From Tunturiibacter gelidiferens (GTDB lineage Bacteria > Acidobacteriota > Terriglobia > Terriglobales > Acidobacteriaceae), in contig NZ_JACCCV010000001.1 in NCBI RefSeq assembly GCF_013410115.1, positions 1,178,001 to 1,242,000 on the forward strand: a DNA stretch of 64,000 bases, given 5' to 3'. Position numbers and translations under genes: made by a program. Below the pieces are notes generated by a model. That model did not search any database. It saw nothing but the letters and a program-made list of their open reading frames with translations, and was not told the DNA's origin. Position 1 is the stretch's first letter. Each line of letters opens with the position of its first letter. This document shows positions 7,718 to 16,258 of this stretch, in pieces.

Positions 7718-10700
7718 ATGGCCACCATCCCCAATCAGACCCAAACACAGAGCGCCGCCCAGACCGCATCCGGAGCAGCCAGCTTCAAGAATCAGCGCAC
7801 GCCTGGTCTGACGTTTGATCGCCACTTCACCAAGCCGGGCGTCTCCCCCTACGATGAGATCGTCTGGGAGCTCCGTGACGCCATCATCCAGGACTTCAAG
7901 GGCAAGACCATCTTCGAGCAGAAGAACGTCGAAGTTCCCGCCGACTGGTCCATGACCGCGACCAACATCGTCGCCAGCAAATACCTTCACGGCCTCAACG
8001 GCACCGACGAACGCGAATCCGGCGTCCGCGCCCTCATCACCCGCGTCGCCGAGTCCATCCGCGACTGGGGCATCGCAGGCGGCTACTTCGCATCCCAGGC
8101 TGACGCCGACACCTTCTACGCCGAGCTCGCCCACCTTCTCCTCAACCAGAAGGTTGCCTTCAACTCGCCCGTCTGGTTCAACGTCGGCTGCGACCGCCTC
8201 GAGCCCAACTCCGACGCCCAGAACTGGCATTGGAACGCCACCACCGGCAAGGTCGAGTTCTCCGTCACCGGCTACACCAAACCCCAGTGCTCCGCCTGCT
8301 TCATCAACTCCGTGCAGGACTCGCTCGACTCCATCCTCACTCTCGCCAAGACCGAGGGCATGCTCTTCAAGTGGGGTTCAGGCGCAGGCTCAAACCTCTC
8401 AGGCATCCGTGGCTCCATGGAAACCCTTTCAGGCGGCGGCACCGCCTCCGGCCCACTTAGCTTCATGCGCGGCTTCGACGCTTTCGCTGGCGTCATCAAG
8501 TCCGGCGGCAAGACCCGTCGCGCTGCCAAGATGGTCATCCTCAACGTCGACCATCCAGATATCGATGACTTCATCCAGTGCAAGGTGAAGGAAGAGCAGA
8601 AGGCCTGGCACCTCATGCAGGCGGGCTACGACGGCAGCGGTCCAGACTCCGAGGCTTACAGCTCCATCTTCTTCCAGAACGCCAACAACTCCGTCCGCGT
8701 TACCGACGAGTTCATGCGCGCGGTCGAGACCGACGGCACCTTCACTACCCGCACCGTTAAAGACCGAAAGCCGGTGAAGGAATACCGCGCCCGCGACCTC
8801 ATGCACCAGATCGCCGAAGCCACCTGGCAGTGCGGCGACCCCGGCATGCAGTACGACACCACCATCAACCGCTGGCACACCAGCAAAAATACGGCACGCA
8901 TCAACGCCTCCAATCCCTGCTCGGAGTACATGTTCCTCGATGACTCCGCCTGCAACCTTGCATCCTTCAATCTCCTGAAGTTCCTCACCCCCGGCGGCCA
9001 GTTCGACATCCCCAGCTGCCGTCACGCCATCGAGATCGTCACCACCGCCATGGAGATCATCGTCGACTCCGCAGGCTACCCCACCGAGATGATCTCGAAG
9101 AACTCGCACGACTACCGCCCCCTCGGCCTCGGTTACGCGAACCTCGGTGCGCTCCTCATGGCCTTCGGTCTCCCCTACGACTCCGACGCCGGCCGCGACT
9201 TCGCCGCCACCCTCACCTCCATCCTCTGCGGCGACGCCTACTGGCAGTCCTCCCGCATCGCCGAAACCTGCCCACCCCTCGGCGCAGCCACCCCGCTCAC
9301 CCAGCAGGCCCACGGAGATGACCAGCCCGCCGGCGGAGCCTGCCCCGGCTTCTACGTCAACCGCGAGCCCTTCCTCGACGTCGTCCGCATGCACCGTGCC
9401 GAAGTCAACAACATCGGCAAGTCCAAGCAGAGCGCCGAGCCCTTCTTCGTCCCCCAGCTTGACCAGCTCATCGAAGCCTCCCGCCACGCCTGGGACGGCG
9501 CACTCGCCCACGGCGAAAAGCACGGCTACCGCAACTCCCAGGTCACCGTCCTCGCCCCCACCGGCACCATCGGCTTCATGATGGACTGCGACACCACCGG
9601 CATCGAGCCTGACCTCGCCCTCGTGAAATACAAAAAGCTCGTCGGCGGCGGCATGATCAAGATTGTCAACAACACCGTCCCCTCGGCCCTCATCAAGCTC
9701 GGCTACTCCGAGTCCGAGGTCAACGCCATCGTCAGCTACATCGACGCCACCGGCACCATCGAAGGCGCGCCCGCCATCAAGCCCGAGCACCTCGCCGTCT
9801 TCGACTGCTCCTTCAAGCCCTCCAAGGGAACCCGCAGCATCTCCTACATGGGCCACATCAAGATGATGGGCGCCACCCAGCCCTTCCTCTCCGGAGCCAT
9901 CTCCAAGACCGTCAACCTCCCCCAGGACTGCTCCGTCGACGACATCGCCGAAGCCTACATGGAGAGCTGGCGCCAGGGCCTCAAGGCCGTAGCCATCTAC
10001 CGCGACAACTCCAAGGGAACCCAGCCCCTCAACGTCACCGCGCAGACCGACGCCGACAAGAAGGGAACCCGCAGCACCAACGCCGTAGCAGCGGTAGCGC
10101 CCGCAGCAGGGGTACTCACCGCAGTAGCGGCTCAAGCCGAAATCGACGAAGCCGTCGAAGCCGCCCGCGCCGCCTCCCGCCAGCAGCTCGTCGAAGCGAT
10201 GGAGACCGCCACCGCCGCCCACGCCCGCATCCACAACCTCGAAACCCAGCTCAAGCAGATCGCCGAAGCCGCTCTCCAGAACTCCGACGCTGCCGACTCG
10301 CAGGCCCCGCCTCGCGCCGTCCGCCACCGTCTCCCTGCCGAGCGCGCCTCGGTCACCCACAAATTCGGCCTCGCCGGACACGAGGGCTACATCACCGTCG
10401 GCCTCTACCCCAACGGCCAGCCCGGCGAAATCTTCATCCGCATGGCCAAGGAAGGCTCCACCGTCTCCGGACTCATGGACTCCTTCGCCACCGCCGTCTC
10501 CCTCGCCCTCCAGCACGGCGTCCCCTTGCGCGTCCTCTGCGAGAAGTTCGCCCACACCCGCTTTGAGCCCTCCGGCTGGACCGGCAACGAGCAGATCGGC
10601 TACGCCAAGTCGATCATGGACTACATCTTCCGCTGGATACAGATCCGCTTCCTCTCCGGGCACCAGTTCGACCTCTTCGCCGGCCTAAGCCCCCAAAATC

Positions 10701-11143
10701 AAGGCCAGTCCAGCATCCCCACCAGCATCCCCGTGGAAGGCACCGTCAACGCCCCCAACAACCGCATCGAGTCGTCGCTCCTCCCCAACCTCACCGCCTC
10801 ATCTCCGGTCGCTGAGCCATCGTCACAGTCTTCTTTGTTGTCATCCCGCAGCGAAGCGGAGGGATCTGCTGTTGCTTTTAGCACCTACGACAGCCACGAG
10901 CACACCCACGCCACCACCCCACCCCAGCAGGGAATCGCCCCCGACCTCACCGCCCGCAGCGGACTCGAATCCTCCAACCCCATGTCCCTCGAAGACCGCG
11001 GCATCTACCACGCCTCCGACGCCATGAAGTCCATGTACGAGATGGGCGACTCACCCTCCTGCGCCACCTGCGGAGCCATCATGACCCGCAGCGGATCCTG
11101 CTACCGCTGCATGTCCTGCGGCAGCACCTCAGGCTGCAGCTAG
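7718..11143 (+). CDS. nrdJ: Vitamin B12-dependent (class II) ribonucleoside-diphosphate reductase
   Basis: A 1141-residue adenosylcobalamin-dependent ribonucleotide reductase, reducing ribonucleotides to deoxyribonucleotides with or without oxygen. The start at 7718 (MATIPNQTQ) has AAGGAG 8 bases upstream; a frame open to 7493 runs back through the promoter and is not used. Landmarks: 'QCSACFINSVQDS', the active-site motif N399-P-C-S-E403, 'APTGTIGFMMDCDTTGIEPD' and a long barrel domain. From about residue 790 an Ala/Glu-rich linker leads to the C-terminal domain seen in long NrdJ proteins, ending in a cysteine-rich zinc-ribbon-like tail (C-A-T-C ... C-Y-R-C ... C). Oddity: residues about 1040-1053 are encoded by a hairpin repeat inserted in frame (10837-10875). 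Confidence 0.95.
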   Translation: MATIPNQTQTQSAAQTASGAASFKNQRTPGLTFDRHFTKPGVSPYDEIVWELRDAIIQDFKGKTIFEQKNVEVPADWSMTATNIVASKYLHGLNGTDERESGVRALITRVAESIRDWGIAGGYFASQADADTFYAELAHLLLNQKVAFNSPVWFNVGCDRLEPNSDAQNWHWNATTGKVEFSVTGYTKPQCSACFINSVQDSLDSILTLAKTEGMLFKWGSGAGSNLSGIRGSMETLSGGGTASGPLSFMRGFDAFAGVIKSGGKTRRAAKMVILNVDHPDIDDFIQCKVKEEQKAWHLMQAGYDGSGPDSEAYSSIFFQNANNSVRVTDEFMRAVETDGTFTTRTVKDRKPVKEYRARDLMHQIAEATWQCGDPGMQYDTTINRWHTSKNTARINASNPCSEYMFLDDSACNLASFNLLKFLTPGGQFDIPSCRHAIEIVTTAMEIIVDSAGYPTEMISKNSHDYRPLGLGYANLGALLMAFGLPYDSDAGRDFAATLTSILCGDAYWQSSRIAETCPPLGAATPLTQQAHGDDQPAGGACPGFYVNREPFLDVVRMHRAEVNNIGKSKQSAEPFFVPQLDQLIEASRHAWDGALAHGEKHGYRNSQVTVLAPTGTIGFMMDCDTTGIEPDLALVKYKKLVGGGMIKIVNNTVPSALIKLGYSESEVNAIVSYIDATGTIEGAPAIKPEHLAVFDCSFKPSKGTRSISYMGHIKMMGATQPFLSGAISKTVNLPQDCSVDDIAEAYMESWRQGLKAVAIYRDNSKGTQPLNVTAQTDADKKGTRSTNAVAAVAPAAGVLTAVAAQAEIDEAVEAARAASRQQLVEAMETATAAHARIHNLETQLKQIAEAALQNSDAADSQAPPRAVRHRLPAERASVTHKFGLAGHEGYITVGLYPNGQPGEIFIRMAKEGSTVSGLMDSFATAVSLALQHGVPLRVLCEKFAHTRFEPSGWTGNEQIGYAKSIMDYIFRWIQIRFLSGHQFDLFAGLSPQNQGQSSIPTSIPVEGTVNAPNNRIESSLLPNLTASSPVAEPSSQSSLLSSRSEAEGSAVAFSTYDSHEHTHATTPPQQGIAPDLTARSGLESSNPMSLEDRGIYHASDAMKSMYEMGDSPSCATCGAIMTRSGSCYRCMSCGSTSGCS
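10837..10875 (+). repeat. REP-like palindromic element inside the nrdJ reading frame
   Basis: The stretch contains ATCCC-GC (10843-10849) and GC-GGA-GGGAT (10855-10865), an imperfect hairpin around AGCGAA. I associate this sequence type with interspersed repeats between genes in Acidobacteriaceae (from memory). Here it is translated as 'LSSRSEAEGSAVAF' in a poorly conserved Ser-rich linker, without breaking the frame. Confidence 0.5.
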
Positions 11144-11181
11144 GATGTTTGAAGGTAAAAACACGAAAAGTGTGTGGGTTT

Positions 11182-11245
11182 ACGCATAAGGTTGAAGTTG
11201 TACCCCATAAGGTTGAAGTCGACACCCCATAAGGCTGAAGTTTCC
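11182..11245 (+). repeat. Three tandem copies of a 20-22-base repeat after nrdJ
   Basis: Units begin at 11182, 11202 and 11224 and share CATAAGG-T/C-TGAAGT. The second and third begin with ACCCCATAAGG, an 11-mer also found before nrdJ at 7516-7526. Confidence 0.7.
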
Positions 11246-11257
11246 CTCCTCCTCCTC

Positions 11258-11286
11258 AAGACCGGGTCTCAGACCCGGTCTTTTAT
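11258..11286 (+). terminator. Rho-independent terminator of nrdJ
   Basis: AAGACCGGGTCT (11258-11269) and AGACCCGGTCTT (11271-11282) are perfect inverted repeats, followed by TTATTTT. Confidence 0.9.
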
Positions 11287-11621
11287 TTTCTGTGAGTTAT
11301 CTGTGTGGGGAGTAAAAATTTGGATGTTACGCTGGAACGGATCATCAGACGCAAATCACTTGCTGAGTAGAAAGGTAGGAGCTTTGCTGGTGGTCGGTAG
11401 TGCGCCTAGTATGTCAGGAACTATTTTTCGTTTGTACCGAATCAATTTCATCGCATTTGGCGAGCGGGCGCCTCCTGAACTGCCCTCTCGCAGACCGCTA
11501 GCCGATAAGCGCTCCGCCGCTGCCGCCTGTGCTGCCTGCGGTCGCGCGGCGCGGGGCGTCGCTTCGGGGGGCTAGATTCATACTGATAGCGATTGCAACG
11601 GATATGTAATAATTTGGCGAA
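11287..11621. other. Non-coding stretch with a GC-rich island
   Basis: No supportable gene. The part at 11460-11575 is strikingly GC-rich compared with the AT-rich sequence on both sides. It may be a repeat-type insertion, but no internal symmetry is convincing. Confidence 0.35.
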
Positions 11622-12071
11622 ATGGAACTCGAAGAGTATGCCAAAGATCAACTTTCATACACGTACGGCCGCATTGCCGGGGACCAGGGTATTCGTTCGG
11701 CGATAAAGAGCTGGTGCGTGACACTATGGGTAGGATCGCTCGTTGCAGGAAAGTTTAGTGGGTTGTTTCAAACAACGGGCAAAAACATTGTTATTCCATT
11801 TTTGCCAATCCTATTTTTCTGGTTGCTTGACGGCATTTACCAATTCTTCATATCGGCTCGGTGTTTGCATGCGCAACGCTTGAGCAGATGCTCTTGGGAC
11901 TTTCTGAGATGACTCCTGAGTCCTTGAAGCTTATATCATTGGAATCTAGCGGAGGGCAGTAGAGCCGTCATACCTCAAATCATGAAGGCTCTCCTGATGA
12001 TTCCCACTGTTGTTTGCTTCTATGTGCTCCTCATTATCGTCACGGCTGTGTTGTATTTGGCTAAAGCGTAG
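11622..12071 (+). pseudogene. Decayed small membrane-protein gene
   Basis: The frame starting at 11622 (MELEEYAKDQLSYTYGRI) reads like a real N-terminus with two hydrophobic segments ('WCVTLWVGSLVAGKF' and 'IPFLPILFFWLLDGIYQF'), then hits in-frame stops from 11910. The same frame resumes at 11982-12071 with a third hydrophobic helix ('LLMIPTVVCFYVLLIIVTAV') and ends at TAG 12069-12071, six bases before the IS element. Between them, another frame is open. The simplest reading is one three-helix protein gene broken by frameshifts. The family is not recognised. Confidence 0.4.
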
Positions 12072-12105
12072 GTGGTCTGCCCGATCTTTTGTACCAGTTC
12101 GGTTG

Positions 12106-13055
12106 TTAGTGTAGCGCAGCTATCTTTATCGATAGATAGTCGCAGTCGGGGTTGTGGAGAAGTGGGAAGCGCGGAGCGGTTTCCACTTCTCCACACCCCA
12201 AGCTCTTTGCCACCCATGCCTCTGGCGCTGGTGGTCTATAACCCAGCGAGGAGTGTGGCCGGACGGTGTTGTAGTGAACTCGCCACCGTTCCGCCAGCAC
12301 CCTGATTTCCTTCATCGAGTAGAAGAGTTCGCCGTTCAGGAACTCGTCCCGCAGCTTTGAGTTGAAGCTCTCGCAGTAGCCGTTCTCCCATGGGCTTCCT
12401 GGTTCGATATAAGCCGTCTTCGCTCCTGCACCGGCGAGCCATTTCCGCAGACCCTTGGCGACGAACTCAGGGCCGTTGTCGGAGCGAAGATGTTCGGGCA
12501 CACCCTTCATCACCATCACGTCGGCCAGCGCCTCGATGACCTTCGCCGAACTCCACCTTCGTTCCGACCGGATCATCAGGCACTCTCGGCTGTGCTCATC
12601 GATAAGATTCAACATCCGCACCGTCCTTCCGTCGTGCGTCCTCGTGCTCACGAAGTCGTAAGACCATACGGTTGACGTGCTCCGGCCGCAGCCGTACACA
12701 CGATCCGTCGTTGAACCACAGCCGCCTGCGCGGCTTCTGTTTCTGTGGAACTTTCAGCCCTTCGCGACGCCAGATGCGCTCCACCCGATCCTTGCCAACT
12801 TGCCAGCCGTCCCGCTTCAGCAGCGCCGTTACGCGGCGGTAGCCGTAGCGTCCATACTGGCTGGCCAGCTCCACGATGGCCTCGGTGAGTGCATCTTCGT
12901 CTTCGCGCCGTGTCAGCTGATCGTGTCAGCTGATAGCGTTGCGTGCCACGTGGCTGGTTCACCAACCGGCACGCCCGCCGTTCACTCATGCCTTGTTCCT
13001 GAGCATGATCTACCGCACAACGCCGTCGTTCAGGGCTTAGAAGTTTCCCGAGGCG
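12106..13055 (-). pseudogene. IS3-family transposase OrfB (DDE integrase), frameshifted
   Basis: Three frames carry consecutive parts of one IS3 OrfB. The N-terminal part has 'LSPERRRCAVDHAQEQG' and 'ACRLVNQPRGTQRYQLT'. The next frame has 'ELASQYGRYGYRRVTALL' and 'VERIWRREGLKVPQKQKPRR'. The third (12106-12699) has the catalytic rve domain: 'VWSYDFVSTRTHDGR', 'MLNLIDEHSRECL', 'HLRSDNGPEFVA' and 'SPWENGYCESFNSKLRDE', holding the Asp, Asp and Glu of the DDE triad. The first break is caused by a 13-base tandem duplication (12910-12922 and 12923-12935). The second is near 12677, where 'HVN' should join 'VWSYDF'. The catalytic residues survive but are not in one frame. Confidence 0.88.
12148..12199. 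repeat. Long inverted repeat near the left end of the IS
   Basis: Arms at 12148-12168 and 12180-12199 pair over about 19 bases with one bulge and one mismatch, around an 11-base GC-rich loop. The hairpin lies at the 3' end of orfB, inside the left terminal repeat, and could act as a transcription or translation barrier. Confidence 0.6.
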
Positions 13056-13318
13056 ATGTCCTTCAACACCAATTTCTCTAGGCTCAACTCCGACACCAAA
13101 CGCTTCAGCTTCGCGTTCTCCTGCTCCAGTTCCTTCAGCCGCCGCGCCTGGTCCACCTGCAAGCCACCGTACTCTTTCCGCCATCGATAGTACGTCTGCT
13201 CAGTGATCCCGTTTTCCCGGCACGCTACCGGAGTCGTCTTGCCGTTCGCTACCGCAACTTCGATTTGCCGCAGCAAACTCACGATCTGCTCAGGCGTATG
13301 CTTCTTTCCCTTCGCCAT
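13037..13318 (-). CDS. IS3-family transposase OrfA (helix-turn-helix)
   Basis: A 93-residue intact frame: 'MAKGKKHTPEQIVSLLRQIE', a helix-turn-helix with 'RENGITEQTYYRWRKEYGG', then a leucine-zipper-like tail 'LKELEQENAKLKRLVSELSL' ending in 'VLKDIASGNF'. OrfA of IS3 elements binds the terminal repeats and, by -1 frameshifting into OrfB, gives the transposase. Here the downstream frame is broken, so only OrfA can be made. Confidence 0.9.
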   Translation of the reverse strand: MAKGKKHTPEQIVSLLRQIEVAVANGKTTPVACRENGITEQTYYRWRKEYGGLQVDQARRLKELEQENAKLKRLVSELSLEKLVLKDIASGNF

Positions 13319-13376
13319 GTTCCGCTCCTTTTTGTACAGTCTCTCTCATGAGAACTGGTACAAAAAAGGCCGGGCA

Positions 13377-13459
13377 CTCTAGGAGCACCATTGATTTTGC
13401 TCGACGAAATCGATGATGTAAAACTATTTTGTTTTGAGGTCGAGCGAACCAGGGGGTAG
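13377..13459 (+). pseudogene. Possible 3' gene fragment cut off at the IS right end
   Basis: The frame ending at TAG 13457-13459 reads 'LGAPLILLDEIDDVKLFCFE' and then VERTRG, with protein-like composition. It has no start and begins exactly at the IS border. No matching 5' part is evident on the other side, so a deletion next to the element would be needed. Confidence 0.25.
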
Positions 13460-13677
13460 TGGGCTAGAACGGGTTCGCTCAAGACCCGAAAAGCTATGTT
13501 CACAGATCATCATCGTAGGACATTGTGAACGCGGCTCGATGCCTCACTATCCCCGCTATCTCAGTAATAAATCAAATTTTAGTGGGTGATCTTCTTGAGA
13601 CACACATTTCGACCTGCCTTGCATTGAGGTAGCAGGTCGAAGGGAGCAGCGTAGGCGGAACCGATGAGGTATCCGCC

Positions 13678-14231
13678 ATGAAATCTTCACTGCTGTCATC
13701 TTTCTCTGGGTGTCCGCACTCAATGCGCAAAGGACCTCCATTAGAATTCTGCCGATAGAACTCGCAAACCGTCCTGCCTCTCTCTCGCACGCTATCTCTT
13801 TCTCCTGCACAACTGACTACGACCCATCACAATGTCTTACGAGCGCCGCGTTGCTGGCAAAGGTTCTCGAAAGATATCCAACTGAAAGAATGGGCCAGTG
13901 GACATTCGTGCTCGCAGGTTCAGCACGCTGGAGGCAGACGATAAAGGAATTGGGCGGGGACCCTGAATCGCCCGCGTTCAGCGAACTCAGCGCTCGCGTC
14001 ACCGTGTTGGAAGAGGAACTCTTTGAAACCGTGGATTCTCGACAGGAAATGTTGGCTCGCAGATTTGGACTGCCACCGGGAAGTATCCTCGATTATGCGG
14101 TCACCCATGAGATGGGCCACGCAATATGCGGTGAACGCCAGGAGCACCTCGCAGATAAGTATGGATTGGATCTGAGACGAGGGATTACTCTGATGTGTGC
14201 AACTGATCGAAAGCGGTCTAATACTCCGTAG
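13678..14231 (+). pseudogene. Exported HExxH-type metallopeptidase-like protein, start codon frame lost
   Basis: The open frame has only a GTG at 13710, giving 173 residues that end in a zinc-site-like 'THEMGHAICGERQEHLADKYG' (H-E-x-G-H plus a downstream E/D). Reading upstream in the same frame gives 'IFTAVIFLWVSALNAQ', a clear secretion signal ending in A-L-N-A, but no start codon. An ATG AAA at 13678 is one base out of frame: restoring one A (ATG AAA ATC TTC) would fuse Met-Lys to this signal. So the gene either suffered a one-base deletion in an A run, or starts at GTG without a signal. No family name is assigned. Confidence 0.5.
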
Positions 14232-14556
14232 AACGATTAGCCGTGCGTCCGAGCATGGGATTGACAAATCGTCAACTCGCTCACCGAACAGTCCGGACAC
14301 AAGACTTTCTGGGTTCTGGGCGGATTACTGGCAACCCGCACCTTACCCGTCGTTGGCCGTTCGGGCGCGTAAAGGAAGGGTTGCCGACCAACCGCCCGGA
14401 ACTCAGTGTAAAGGAATGACAGAACTTCTCACTAAGTGCACTCGCCGTGTTGTCGCCAATTGACACACATTTCCGGCTCAAGCACCGAACCTGGCAAGAG
14501 TTGGGATGCTGCAATCTGCTGAAAATAGGCGATCGAAAGTAGCGCACTGAGATATC
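14232..14556. other. Intergenic, nothing recognised
   Basis: No gene, RNA or strong hairpin is supportable between the metallopeptidase-like gene and the phosphatase gene that converges with it. Confidence 0.4.
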
Positions 14557-15504
14557 TCATAAGGTGTGGGTTGAGCAATACGAATCATCCGGCAAGTGCC
14601 GTCGGGGGCGGCATGTCGCGTCGCGTTGAATCACTGTCAAACTGACATCGTCGCAAAGCGGACTACCGTTCGCGAAGTCTTGTAAGGTGGCAAGGAGCAT
14701 CATGAGCGTGGCTTGAGCGAACGGCGATTTGGCGCCTCGTAATGCCGCTACGATCCGATCCAGTCCGAATTCTTCGTCTGCAGTGTTACGGCATTCAAGT
14801 ACACCATCGGAGTATGCGACAAGCGTGTCTCCGGGTTCGAGAATCAGTTTGCCCAACTCGAACTTCGCACCGTCGATAGCACCTAACAGCGGACCACCTC
14901 TCTCGAGCAGCTCAGTCCGTCCATCCGCGCGAAGCAATATCGGCGGAAAATGGCCGGCATTGCAGTAGGTCAGTTCTCCAAGATTGCAGTCAACCCGCGC
15001 GAGAAATGCCGTGGCGAACGGTGCAACCGGCCGCAGATAGCAGAGGTGGCGATTTATCTCCGAGGCGATCTTTGCGGGGTCAGAATGTGGACGGTCGTAA
15101 CTTTGCAAAAGCCCCGCCAGATTGGTGAACCACATTCCAGCCGCAACGCCTTTACCGGCGATGTCTCCGTGCGCTACAAGAACCTTGGACCCGCTTTGCA
15201 AGAACGACGTGAAATCCCCGGCGAGAAAGCGCGCCGCGAAGACCTCGCTTGCGAACTGTAAACAGCTGTGGCGCAACTCGCGCGGGCCGCTTAGTTTGCG
15301 TTGGATCTGTGCGGCCTCGAACAGTTGTAAATGGAGATCAAGTTTCTCTCGCAGAAGCGAGTCCCTCTCGTCCGCTAGTGGCACACTCGATAGTAGTGGC
15401 GGCATCGACGCCACCATCGAGGATTGGGGCATGCTGTAACTTTGGTGCCCGCCGTTAGTCCGGAACTTGCCTTCACTTTTAGGTAGTACTCTACCGTCGT
15501 TCAT
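14557..15504 (-). CDS. SpoIIE/RsbU-type PP2C serine phosphatase
   Basis: A 315-residue protein. After a variable N-terminus, a short coiled region ('LLREKLDLHLQLFEAAQIQR') leads into a SpoIIE/RsbU catalytic domain: 'LAGDFTSFLQSGSKVLVAHG', 'GDIAGKGVAAGMWFTNLAGL', 'YCNAGHFPPILLRADG', 'YSDGVLECRNTADEEFG' and 'CDDVSLTVIQR'. The Asp residues of D-I-A-G-K-G, Y-S-D-G and D-D-V hold two Mn/Mg ions. Such phosphatases usually dephosphorylate anti-anti-sigma factors in partner-switching systems. None is encoded nearby. It is the third gene of an operon with a histidine kinase and a response regulator, 31 bases after the latter, so its level is probably set by that system. Confidence 0.85.
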   Translation of the reverse strand: MNDGRVLPKSEGKFRTNGGHQSYSMPQSSMVASMPPLLSSVPLADERDSLLREKLDLHLQLFEAAQIQRKLSGPRELRHSCLQFASEVFAARFLAGDFTSFLQSGSKVLVAHGDIAGKGVAAGMWFTNLAGLLQSYDRPHSDPAKIASEINRHLCYLRPVAPFATAFLARVDCNLGELTYCNAGHFPPILLRADGRTELLERGGPLLGAIDGAKFELGKLILEPGDTLVAYSDGVLECRNTADEEFGLDRIVAALRGAKSPFAQATLMMLLATLQDFANGSPLCDDVSLTVIQRDATCRPRRHLPDDSYCSTHTL

Positions 15505-15535
15505 AATCCATGCCTCTTAGGTTCTGATCGTTGCT

Positions 15536-16258
15536 TTAGCCGACGAACCGGTACCCTGTTCCATGCACCGTGAGAAAGTACTGTGGTTGTTCGGGATCGG
15601 GTTCAAGTTTTTGGCGCAGACGTACCAGGTGCGTATCCACCGTCCGGGTAGTTGGGAAATTCTCGTACCCCCAAACCTCTTCCAGAAGACGATCGCGACT
15701 GAGCGTTTCGCCCGAATGACAGATGAAGTACTTCAACAGCTCGAACTCTTTGGAGGAAACCTCGAGAGCCTTGCCTGACCTGAGCACTCGTTGACGCCGC
15801 AGATCGACTTCCACGTTACCGAACGAGTGTTGATCCTGATGTTTGGGAACCACAGCCGTGCGTCGCAGCACGGCCTTCACTCGCGCCAACAACTCGCGGA
15901 TTGAGAACGGCTTGGTCACATAGTCGTCCGCGCCAAGTTCAAGGCCCACCACTTTGTCTAATTCCTGGCCGCGGGCAGTCAGCATGATGATCGGGATCGA
16001 ACCACGTTGAGCGCGTAGCTGTTTGCATACTTCCAGTCCGCTCATGCGGGGCATCATGACATCCAGGACCACAAGGTCGGGAGACTCTTCTAGCGCTCTC
16101 CGAAGGCCTTCGATCCCATCGCCCGCTGTAATTACTTCATACCCTTCAAACTCGAAGTTGTCTCGAAGTCCAGCCACCATATTGGGCTCGTCCTCCACGA
16201 CAAGAATTCTCGCTGGCTTCGGTGCTTCTGTTACTTTCGTTTTCTCTTTCTGTCTCAT
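15536..16258 (-). CDS. OmpR/PhoB-family response regulator
   Basis: A 240-residue two-domain regulator. The receiver has the acidic pocket 'VVEDEPN' and the phospho-acceptor D66 in 'LVVLDVMMPRMSG', with the conserved K of 'DDYVTKPFSIREL'. The C-terminal winged helix (about 145-240) contains 'LSRDRLLEEVWGYE', 'TRTVDTHLVRLRQKLEPD' and the terminal 'GTGYRFVG'. It should bind direct repeats as a dimer when phosphorylated. Its ATG overlaps the stop of the sensor kinase gene (16255-16258), so the pair is translationally coupled. Confidence 0.93.
   Translation of the reverse strand: MRQKEKTKVTEAPKPARILVVEDEPNMVAGLRDNFEFEGYEVITAGDGIEGLRRALEESPDLVVLDVMMPRMSGLEVCKQLRAQRGSIPIIMLTARGQELDKVVGLELGADDYVTKPFSIRELLARVKAVLRRTAVVPKHQDQHSFGNVEVDLRRQRVLRSGKALEVSSKEFELLKYFICHSGETLSRDRLLEEVWGYENFPTTRTVDTHLVRLRQKLEPDPEQPQYFLTVHGTGYRFVG

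Larger units (their letters stand above)
12078..13376 (-). mobile_element. IS3-family insertion sequence, inactive
   Basis: A 1299-base element bounded by imperfect terminal inverted repeats: TGCCCG...TTTTGTACCAGTTC on the left (12078-12101) and the complementary GAACTGGTACAAAA...CGGGCA on the right (13352-13376). It has the expected TG...CA ends. It encodes IS3-type OrfA (13037-13318) and a broken OrfB (12106-13055), both leftward. No convincing 3-4-base target duplication is seen (GTC on the left, CTC on the right). A 13-base tandem duplication within orfB and a second small indel make it non-functional. Confidence 0.88.

Noticed and set aside
8429..10663. A 744-residue open frame on the minus strand opposite nrdJ
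   Set aside because: It is a shadow of the GC-rich, strongly biased nrdJ codons, with Gly/Val/Asp/Glu-rich composition, no family motif and no ribosome-binding site.
11174..11575. A 133-residue + strand frame after nrdJ
   Set aside because: It runs through the tandem repeats, the nrdJ terminator hairpin and the GC-rich island; no protein-like pattern.
12075..13379. A target-site duplication around the IS element
   Set aside because: The flanking triplets GTC and CTC differ, and no longer direct repeat is seen.
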